Source: Myxococcota bacterium
Lineage (GTDB): Bacteria > Myxococcota_C > UBA6777
Assembly (NCBI GenBank): GCA_023150835.1
Contig: JAKLKB010000025.1
Span: 1 to 58,995 of the forward strand
DNA length: 58,995 nt
Reading direction: 5' to 3'
The translations under genes were made by a program, and so were the position numbers. Below the pieces are notes generated by a model that worked only from the letters and a program-made list of their open reading frames with translations, was not told where the DNA came from and did no database searches. Below are positions 53,601-58,995 of this stretch, piece after piece (within the stretch, counting starts at the first letter, position 1; each line of letters starts with the position of its first letter).

Positions 53601-54494
53601 CGCAACGGCGAATGCCCACGCGGTCAAGACTGTCGCGACAACGTCTGCTACGGCTGCGACAACGTCGTCTGCCCCTCCGACAAAAAATGCCAAGACGGGA
53701 TTTGTGTCGATGCTTGCATCGGCGTCACTTGCCCTGCGGGTGAAGCCTGTAAAAACGGAAAATGCGTCGAAGACAACTGCTATGGCCTTGGTTGTCCAAA
53801 CGGCCAACTTTGTCAAAACGGCAAATGTATCAGCGATCCTTGCAAAGGGATCTCTTGTGCGACCAACCAATTCTGCAAAGAAGGCAAGTGCGTAGATATC
53901 TGTGATCCGAAAACTTGTTCTTCTTCCCAAAGCTGCGGAAGTAGCGGCCAATGCGTCGATGATCCCTGCAAAGGTGTTTCCTGCGATCCCGGCAAGGTCT
54001 GCAACGACAAAGGCCAGTGTATCGGCGATCCTTGTGCGGGTGTTCAATGCCCAAGCGGTCGTGTCTGCAAAGAAGGCAAGTGCGGAGATGATCCTTGTCT
54101 TGCGGTCTCTTGCCCAACACAAAGCCGTTGTGTTAATGGTGTTTGTGTGAAAGATCCAACGACTGGCGAACCCGGCAGCGAACAAACTGGACAAGAACAA
54201 ACCCAAGGCGAGAACAACACCAACGACGGCCAAAACGATGGAAGTCCCAACCCCGACGATCCCAACACCAACAAAGAATCCACGGACCCCACCGAAAACG
54301 GCCAAAACTCCGAACAAGATATCACCAACGGCGACAAAAATATCGGCGGAAACAGCCCCGATACTCCCGGCTCAGAACGCTATCAATCGCCCGCTGGTTG
54401 TGGCTGTGATGCCCAGTCGCCCGTCACCTTCTCGCTTCTCCTCTTCCTCTTGTTCCTCTTCCCCCTTGCTCGCCGCCGGAGAACTCGCGCCTAG
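50652..54494 (+). CDS. Exported VWA protein with 13 MopE-type metal-binding repeats and MYXO-CTERM tail
   Basis: About 1280 residues; ATG at 50652 after AAGGAG. Signal peptide ends PDVRA. Residues about 40-300 are a von Willebrand A domain with the MIDAS motif (MILDQSGSM) and ITDGDPGDG. Then come 13 repeats of the pattern C(D/N)G-x-D-(D/N)-(D/N)-C-(D/N)-G-x-(I/V/T)-D (for example CDGLDNDCDGQVD, CNGIDDNCNGTID), the motif of the copper-binding MopE family. The early spacers contain GGGGACTTGQQGVCSAG-like units. A second Cys-rich block of about eight short repeats follows (CKGISCATNQFCKEGKC). A Gly/Asn/Asp-rich linker leads to AGCGCDAQ, a hydrophobic helix and RRRRTRA, a classic MYXO-CTERM sorting tail. 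Likely displayed on the cell surface; ligand unknown. Confidence 0.92.
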   Translation: MNQRRLPNTSIPWWGGALTFLAVMIGLLAYAPDVRAQSANCQAPNLMMILDQSGSMQPSYGYVNSGRACSAASQCSPMLRTYQPYPGYTPRYTYQCTSSTCRYGRWDVAVNALKEVAYQYGGTAGQNYADRKIRFGLTLFSSGATVTNNIVSDPPAISTTLSSSSAGGGTNYTAAFQAARTHLQTVVNADTIKNRPTHIMFITDGDPGDGCADDNTANSVPIVRDLYNGTGSNRLVDNLGNVYRVKTYVIGFGSGLSVNGQACLNLLAKLGGTQRCDPSISGCVAYYAADNSTQLQNAMNAIINNATQEVCDGLDNDCDGQVDNGIAGTGVACTTGQAGICSAGTTQCTGGGGLQCVRTSAPRTETCNGLDDNCNGSVDENNAGGGGACNTGKLGICSAGVLQCQSGALRCVQSNQPRTETCNGLDDDCNGTIDENNPGGGGACTTGQQGVCSAGTRQCQNGALACVRTTNPSAEKCNGIDDDCDGTIDNGFANLGQTCNAGQGACGNSGQYVCNSAGTGTVCNVQPGVPSPEICNGIDDNCNGTIDENNPGGGGACTTGQQGVCSAGTLQCQSGRLNCVRTIAPSTEKCDGLDNDCNGQIDENNPGGGGACNTGEKGVCSAGTQRCQNGALACVRSVNPSPEKCDGLDNNCDGQVDEGNPDGGAACTTSEPGICGPGAQQCRNGALRCIRIKNPEPEECDGIDNNCNGQIDEDFTNLGQACKGGTGGCERSGKFVCTPDKKATTCDAVAGNPTPEDCNGKDDDCNGQIDDGLTRNCQTSCESGVELCQNGKWQACTAKQPQPETCNNVDDDCNGTIDDGLTQPCSTACGNGTEECRAGKWVFCTATKPEAEVCDGKDNDCNGKIDDGIPDKPCAGACGQGKASCVNGQFSGCSGPQPEPEICDGKDNDCNGLIDDKLFRVCKSDCGEGEEICQNGQWSTCNAPKPKTEVCNGLDDDCDGKTDNNAPCPSGEACIQGACRRNCRNGECPRGQDCRDNVCYGCDNVVCPSDKKCQDGICVDACIGVTCPAGEACKNGKCVEDNCYGLGCPNGQLCQNGKCISDPCKGISCATNQFCKEGKCVDICDPKTCSSSQSCGSSGQCVDDPCKGVSCDPGKVCNDKGQCIGDPCAGVQCPSGRVCKEGKCGDDPCLAVSCPTQSRCVNGVCVKDPTTGEPGSEQTGQEQTQGENNTNDGQNDGSPNPDDPNTNKESTDPTENGQNSEQDITNGDKNIGGNSPDTPGSERYQSPAGCGCDAQSPVTFSLLLFLLFLFPLARRRRTRA

Positions 54495-54518
54495 TCCAAA
54501 CCAAAGGTGGCGCCCCGT

Positions 54519-55214
54519 ATGAAACTCTCCGTTCTCCTCCTCCGCTTCCTCTGTTTTTTCTTGCTTGTCTCCCTTGTCGCTTGCCAAACCACCGTCAAGC
54601 TCGAAGCCCCCACCTGCAACCTCAGCGATCTCCCGCCCAATGGTACCGCCAAATCCCAATTCAAAACCTTCCAAAACACCCCATCCGCCAAGCTATACGG
54701 CTGCGTGCTTGCTTTTTGGAACAATCAAACCGATGTCGTCCAACCCGTCGTCCTCAACCCCGATGGAGCCGTCAAAGGGCGCAGCGCAAGCAGCGAAGAC
54801 GCTCCCCTCGCTTTGGAGATCCCCGCCAACGCAAAGCAACAGACCTTGTTGTTTCGGATGTACCTCTTGCGCCCCTCTCAAAGCGAACAGCCCAACGCCC
54901 TCTCTTTTGAGGCCCATCGCGGCGTCTGTCCCAAGATGGGCTTCCTTGACTACGACTGTTTCAAGCCCGATAACGACGAAAAGTGCTGGCTTGCGATCTC
55001 TTTCCAACCCAAGGCCATCCCCGCCAACCTCAACGTCTATCAGCTCGATCCCACCAACAACACCACCTGCAAGATCTGCTCACCCGAGATCTGCGACAAC
55101 CTAGACAACAATTGCAACGGCATGATCGACGAATTTGACGAAGAAAACGGGCGCACCGCTTGCCCTATCGCCGAAGCAAGCGCCGCAAAAGACGGCGGAC
55201 CCGATCAACCCTAA
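54519..55214 (+). CDS. Lipoprotein with a single MopE-type motif
   Basis: About 231 residues, unrecognised apart from the motif. ATG at 54519 (a GTG at 54507 is in frame) begins a lipoprotein signal ending SLVAC. A beta-rich domain with several Cys occupies the middle (GCVLAFWNNQTD, GFLDYDCFKPDNDEKC). One repeat, ICDNLDNNCNGMIDE, lies near the C-terminus. It is 24 bases after the VWA/MopE gene and is followed by another MopE-repeat gene, so all three probably form one operon. It may be an anchor or partner for the larger repeat proteins. Confidence 0.8.
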   Translation: MKLSVLLLRFLCFFLLVSLVACQTTVKLEAPTCNLSDLPPNGTAKSQFKTFQNTPSAKLYGCVLAFWNNQTDVVQPVVLNPDGAVKGRSASSEDAPLALEIPANAKQQTLLFRMYLLRPSQSEQPNALSFEAHRGVCPKMGFLDYDCFKPDNDEKCWLAISFQPKAIPANLNVYQLDPTNNTTCKICSPEICDNLDNNCNGMIDEFDEENGRTACPIAEASAAKDGGPDQP

Positions 55215-55364
55215 TCAACGGGAGCGCCGCAAAAGACGGTGGACCCGATTAATCCGAATTTTCTGCCCCTATCCGCTTGTCCATCAACCTCCAAGATGGC
55301 GCTTCGCGCCCGAGCGAAGCCAAAAACAGACGCCGCGCTGGCGTTGTCGTATGAGGTTTATTCC

Positions 55365-58352
55365 ATGCAAAAGCTTTTTCCTCTTTTGTTTGTTTCCATG
55401 TTGTGGATCTGGGGATGCCCCGAAGACCCCCGACGAAAGTGTCTCCAAAAAACCGACTGCAACCCGGGCGAAACCTGCACCCAAGGCTACTGCACAGGCG
55501 CAAGCAATTCTTGCTCCCCCGGACAAACTCGCCCTTGCTACACAGGCCCCGAAAACACTCGTGGCAAAGGCACTTGTCGCGATGGCACCGAAAGCTGTAG
55601 CGCCAACAACACATGGAGCGGCCAATGCCAAGGTGAAGTCCTCCCCACCCAAGAGATCTGCGGGGATGGCAAGGACAACGACTGCAACGGCACCATCGAC
55701 GATAGTACACCAAGTGCCGAGATCTGCGACGGCATCGACAACGATTGCAACGGTAAAGTCGACGATGATCCCGCCACAGGCCAGTCCCTGACACGCACTT
55801 GCTACACCGGCACCCAAGGCACCGCCGGAAAAGGCGCGTGCAAGTCTGGAACACAAGTCTGCAAAGATGGCAAATGGCCCGATGCTTGCGCGGGAGAAGT
55901 CATCCCCAAAGCCGAACTTTGCAACAACCAGATCGACGACGATTGCGATGGCACCGTCGATAACGTCGCTGATCTTGGAAAACCTTGTCGCGATCCGAGC
56001 AAACAAGGGGCTTGTCAAGATGGTCTCTATGCTTGTGATGCTCAAGGCAACCGCATCTGCAAGTCTACCGCTCAAACCAGCCCCGAAGATTGCAACGGAA
56101 AAGACGATGATTGCGACGGAAAAGTCGACAACATCGAAAATACCCCCGACCCGATCCGCCGCTCTTGTCCTACCTACCCCGGCCCCCCCGGCACCCAAGG
56201 CGTCGGTGAATGCAAAGCGGGCGTTCAACTCTGCCAAAATGCCCAATGGAACACCACCTGTAGCGAACAAGTCGTCCCACAAACCGAAGTCTGCGATGGC
56301 AAAGACAACGATTGCGACGGCCAGATCGACAACCAAGCCGGAAGCAACGAAAAACTCGCTCAGCCTTGTTATACTGGGCCCCAAGGCACTCAAAACGTCG
56401 GCCTTTGTAAGGGGGGCAATCAACGCTGTGAAGGCGGCAAATGGGGCGATTGCCAAGGCCAGATCATCCCCCGCGATGAACTTTGCGCAAACAACCAAGA
56501 CGAAGATTGCGATGGCAAGGTCGATAACGTCCGATTTATCGGTGAACGCTGCCTCGATCGTACCCGAAAAGGCATCTGCCAAGCCGGAATCTACCAATGC
56601 CAAGGCGCAAACCGCATCTGCAAGCAAACCACCCAATCCGCAACTGAAGTGTGCAACGGCCAAGATGACGATTGTGACGGACAGACCGACAATATCAACG
56701 GTACCACCAACGCCATCGAACGCGATTGCTACAGCCCGGGCGGAACCCCCCGTGGCAACTGCAAGCGCGGCAAACAAACTTGCCAAAATGGCCTATGGAG
56801 CGACGAGTGCAAAGGTGAGATCACGCCCTATCCAGAAGTGTGCAACGGCCAAGATGACGATTGCAACGGTCAAGTCGATGATGGCGGAGCCTGTGCAGCT
56901 TGCACTTCCGGCCAAAGCCGCGATTGCTACAACGGACCCACAAGCACCCGAAAACGCGGAAACTGCAAAGACGGAAAAGAGCTTTGCCAAAACTCCAAGT
57001 GGAGCGGCGTTTGTAACAACGCCGTCATCCCCGCCGTCGAAGATTGCAACGGCCAAGACGACGATTGTGACGGTCAGACCGACAACATCCCCGCCTCCAA
57101 CTATGCTCTGCGAAAACCTTGTTATGATGGCCCCGCTGGAACCCAAGATGTCGGCCTTTGTGCGGGCGGCTTCAACCTCTGCCTCAATGGCCGTTGGGAG
57201 ACCAATTGCTATGGCGCAACCCTCCCAAAAGCCGAGATCTGCGACGGCAAAGACAACAACTGCGACGGCAAAGTCGACGAAGGTAGCGCTTGCCAAACTA
57301 CCGAACGCAAGATCGGTGAAAGCTGCTCCAACGATCCCACCGCTCCTGCCGGACTCAAATGCGGCTTTGGCCTCCAATGCGTCTCCGCAAGCGATGACGA
57401 TCCCGCTTCTTTCTGCTACCAAAAGTGCGGATCTCCCGCAGCTTGCGCCAACAACACCGATGGTCGAGTCTTTTGCGCCCCGCTCTCCACGACCCTGAGC
57501 ATCTGCATCGCTCAGGCCGATGAAGCCGAGTTTTGCGACGTTGAACAAAGTATCCTCTGTAAGCCCGGCTTTGTTTGCGATAGCAATGCCCGTCGCTGCC
57601 GAAAACCCAGCGAAGCCGGACCGCTCCAACCTTGCGCTGGTAGCACAGGCTACACTTGCGACAAACAGCACGTCTGCACCATCCTCACCGTCGGCTCTCG
57701 CTCGGGTTTCTGTCTAAAACGCTGCAACACCAGCCAAGACTGCGGTACGGGCCTTTGTCTCAAGATCAGCGCACAAGATAGCGTTTGCATCCCCGCTGGA
57801 AACCGCAACGTCGATGAAGCCTGCGGACGTGCCGATGAAAGCAGCACTTTCCAATCCGAACGACTCTGCAAACAAGGCTTCTTTTGCGTTCGCACCGACC
57901 TCACCAACTCCGATGGCATCTGTTCTGTCCCGATCCTCGACTGCTCCGTCGGCTGTCCGGGCGGGCGCACGTGCGTCAATATCGGTGGCGGCTTCTTTTG
58001 TATGCGACCCTGTTCCGCTGGTTGCCTCCCCAACACCGAATGCACCGTCGCGGCCGGCAGCCAAGTCTGCACCGCCAAAACTCCCCCCGGTTCCGTTCCT
58101 TTCGGCGGGATCTGCGAACCCACCAACCGATGCCTCCAAGATCTCTCTTGTCTCAGCACAGGTGGCGCTTCCGTCGGATACTGCTCCAAACCCTGCACCT
58201 CCAACGCCAACTGTCCCACCTCTCCCCCGGGTGCTCGCTGCCAAAATGTCGGCGGCAACACCAGCGCTTGCGTCTTCCCCTGCACCTCCAACGCCAACTG
58301 CCCCACCGGTCTGATCTGCTCCATCAACGATGGACTCTGCCTCGCTCCTTAA
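55365..58352 (+). CDS. Cys-rich lipoprotein with 10 MopE-type repeats
   Basis: About 995 residues. ATG at 55365 follows GAGG and opens a lipoprotein signal (LLFVSMLWIWGC). The first 650 residues alternate ten C-x-G-x-D-(D/N)-(D/N)-C-(D/N)-G-x-x-D motifs (CDGIDNDCNGKVD, CNGQDDDCDGQTD and so on) with a second conserved unit of the type CYTGPxGTxxVGxCKxGxQ-C-xxGxW. The last 330 residues are a different Cys-rich region (CSVGCPGGRTC, CTSNANCPTSPPG, CTSNANCPTG) without a C-terminal anchor, so attachment is by lipid at the N-terminus. It converges on the DsbA-like gene. Codon use is C-rich compared with minus-strand genes of the left half. Metal binding is inferred from the MopE motif. Confidence 0.9.
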   Translation: MQKLFPLLFVSMLWIWGCPEDPRRKCLQKTDCNPGETCTQGYCTGASNSCSPGQTRPCYTGPENTRGKGTCRDGTESCSANNTWSGQCQGEVLPTQEICGDGKDNDCNGTIDDSTPSAEICDGIDNDCNGKVDDDPATGQSLTRTCYTGTQGTAGKGACKSGTQVCKDGKWPDACAGEVIPKAELCNNQIDDDCDGTVDNVADLGKPCRDPSKQGACQDGLYACDAQGNRICKSTAQTSPEDCNGKDDDCDGKVDNIENTPDPIRRSCPTYPGPPGTQGVGECKAGVQLCQNAQWNTTCSEQVVPQTEVCDGKDNDCDGQIDNQAGSNEKLAQPCYTGPQGTQNVGLCKGGNQRCEGGKWGDCQGQIIPRDELCANNQDEDCDGKVDNVRFIGERCLDRTRKGICQAGIYQCQGANRICKQTTQSATEVCNGQDDDCDGQTDNINGTTNAIERDCYSPGGTPRGNCKRGKQTCQNGLWSDECKGEITPYPEVCNGQDDDCNGQVDDGGACAACTSGQSRDCYNGPTSTRKRGNCKDGKELCQNSKWSGVCNNAVIPAVEDCNGQDDDCDGQTDNIPASNYALRKPCYDGPAGTQDVGLCAGGFNLCLNGRWETNCYGATLPKAEICDGKDNNCDGKVDEGSACQTTERKIGESCSNDPTAPAGLKCGFGLQCVSASDDDPASFCYQKCGSPAACANNTDGRVFCAPLSTTLSICIAQADEAEFCDVEQSILCKPGFVCDSNARRCRKPSEAGPLQPCAGSTGYTCDKQHVCTILTVGSRSGFCLKRCNTSQDCGTGLCLKISAQDSVCIPAGNRNVDEACGRADESSTFQSERLCKQGFFCVRTDLTNSDGICSVPILDCSVGCPGGRTCVNIGGGFFCMRPCSAGCLPNTECTVAAGSQVCTAKTPPGSVPFGGICEPTNRCLQDLSCLSTGGASVGYCSKPCTSNANCPTSPPGARCQNVGGNTSACVFPCTSNANCPTGLICSINDGLCLAP

Positions 58353-58388
58353 CTTTATATGTTGGCGCACACGATCGGCTGATTTCGT
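58353..58388. repeat. Possible decayed right end of an R2-type element
   Basis: TATGTTGGCGCACACGATCG followed by GGCTGATTTCGTA resembles the ACATATCGGCGCACACAA and GGCGGATATCGT segments next to the hairpin at 2714-2803. It fills the short gap after the MopE-repeat gene. Weak similarity only. Confidence 0.35.
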
Positions 58389-58413
58389 AGAAGTCCTGTA
58401 CAGAGAAGAAGCG

Positions 58414-58995
58414 TTAGGGAGAAGCAGGCAGAAGGATGCCTTGTTTCCAGAGTTCTTGTCGGAAGACGCGGAGGACGTGGTCGTAAGATTGGGGTTGGAG
58501 GAGGACGCGGCCATTGATGAAGACTGTGGGGACGCCGCGAACGCCGATGGCTTGGCCTTGTTGGGCGTTGATCTGGACGCGGCGTTGGAAGCTGTGTCGG
58601 TCGAGTTCAGCGGAAAGCCAGTCCGTATCGAGTCCGACTTCGCGGGCGAGGGAGAGAAGTTCACCGCGTAGGAGGCGTTGTTGTTGACGGAAGAGGATGG
58701 AGTAGACGGGCCAGAACTTGCGTTGGGCTTGGGCGGCGGCGGCGAGTTCAGCGGCGCGTGTGCCTTCGGCGTGGATGCCGATGGGGTAGAACTTGAAGTA
58801 AAAGCGGATGTGTTGGGGATGATGGGCAAGAAGCTTTTCGAGGGAGAGGAAGGCTTGTCGGCAGGGGACGCAAGTAAAATCGGAGAATTCGACGATCTGG
58901 ACGGGAGCATCACCGGGTCCACGATAGGGGATACCTTCGGTGTAAGCGAAAGGAAGGTGGATGTATCGCCGTTGTGCGACGGCTTCGGGGGCGGC
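58414..58995 (-). CDS. DsbA-family thioredoxin-fold protein, 5' end beyond the window
   Basis: A continuous frame of 193 codons runs from the window edge to TAA at 58416-58414, with no start in view. It reads as a DsbA-type fold. The sequence IVEFSDFTCVPC places a CVPC active site in the usual position after the first strand. A helical insert follows (AEGTRAAELAAAAQAQ, KFWPVYSILFRQQQRL). GVRGVPTVFINGR then supplies the cis-Pro loop, and a last helix ends in QELWKQGILLP. Likely role: periplasmic thiol-disulphide chemistry. The many Cys-rich exported proteins beside it make a local oxidoreductase plausible. Whether it is an oxidase, isomerase or part of a fusion cannot be judged without the N-terminus. 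Confidence 0.85.
   Translation of the reverse strand, partial: AAPEAVAQRRYIHLPFAYTEGIPYRGPGDAPVQIVEFSDFTCVPCRQAFLSLEKLLAHHPQHIRFYFKFYPIGIHAEGTRAAELAAAAQAQRKFWPVYSILFRQQQRLLRGELLSLAREVGLDTDWLSAELDRHSFQRRVQINAQQGQAIGVRGVPTVFINGRVLLQPQSYDHVLRVFRQELWKQGILLPASP

Noticed and set aside
51534-54317. 927-codon minus-strand open frame
   Set aside because: Antisense of the MopE-repeat gene. The repeated DNA creates a repetitive low-complexity frame without a start signal or family.
55284-56786. 500-codon minus-strand open frame
   Set aside because: Antisense of the second MopE-repeat gene, with the same alanine/valine/aspartate artefact composition.
1-58995. tRNA, rRNA or riboswitch genes
   Set aside because: I looked through the larger gaps for cloverleaf arms, CCA-adjacent T-loops and known riboswitch cores and saw none; a tRNAscan/Infernal run would be decisive.

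Overview
The window looks like a chromosomal segment from a Myxococcota-type (delta-proteobacterial) organism. I infer this from gene content, not from a search. It has two eukaryote-like Ser/Thr kinases, FHA proteins, a PilZ protein of the short myxobacterial kind, secreted proteins ending in Cys-hydrophobic-basic tails of the MYXO-CTERM style, many lipoproteins, and long surface proteins built from MopE-type Asp/Cys metal-binding repeats. Coding density is high, with most starts preceded by AGGAG-like ribosome binding sites. No rRNA, tRNA, prophage, intact insertion sequence or CRISPR array was seen.

Layout. 1-3281: accessory scar, with the 3' part of an Rpn-type nuclease gene joined to a truncated type I methyltransferase gene (hsdM), followed by almost 1 kb of repeats. 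3282-15336: two giant exported proteins on the minus strand, a thioester alpha-2-macroglobulin and a roughly 1770-residue protein of repeated pre-peptidase-like domains. 15337-19259: a small unknown protein, uracil-DNA glycosylase, a membrane metallophosphoesterase and a DksA/TraR zinc-finger protein. 19324-30468: a 16-bp minisatellite, then a long minus-strand run (K+ channel, FHA-TPR membrane protein, unknown, subtilisin-like lipoprotein, Cys-rich membrane lipoprotein, Ser/Thr kinase, HEAT-repeat protein). 30660-34832: larC/larB for the nickel-pincer cofactor, a metzincin protease and a PilZ protein. 35338-42731: an FHA plus WD40-kinase pair, a secreted C2-like protein, a PH-like membrane protein and thymidylate kinase. 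42954-50269: a TPR protein with a decayed zincin domain, RimO, a pal-cpoB-cpoB group and a receiver-histidine kinase. 50652-58352: three consecutive exported proteins with MopE-type repeats. The right edge carries most of a DsbA-like protein running leftward and cut by the window end.

Themes. The cell envelope dominates: A2M as a protease trap, Pal/CpoB as envelope tether, and a large set of Cys- and Asp-rich surface or lipoproteins. Phospho-signalling (two kinases with FHA partners, a histidine kinase, PilZ) is the second theme.

The most unusual non-coding content is two dispersed intergenic repeat families. R1 (about 120 bp, five copies or partial copies) carries two stem-loops whose stem sequences differ between copies while staying paired. 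R2 (about 115-123 bp, four copies, two in tandem) has ATACGA-ATCCG terminal inverted repeats and, in two cases, abuts a gene so that the stop codon is read out of the element boundary.
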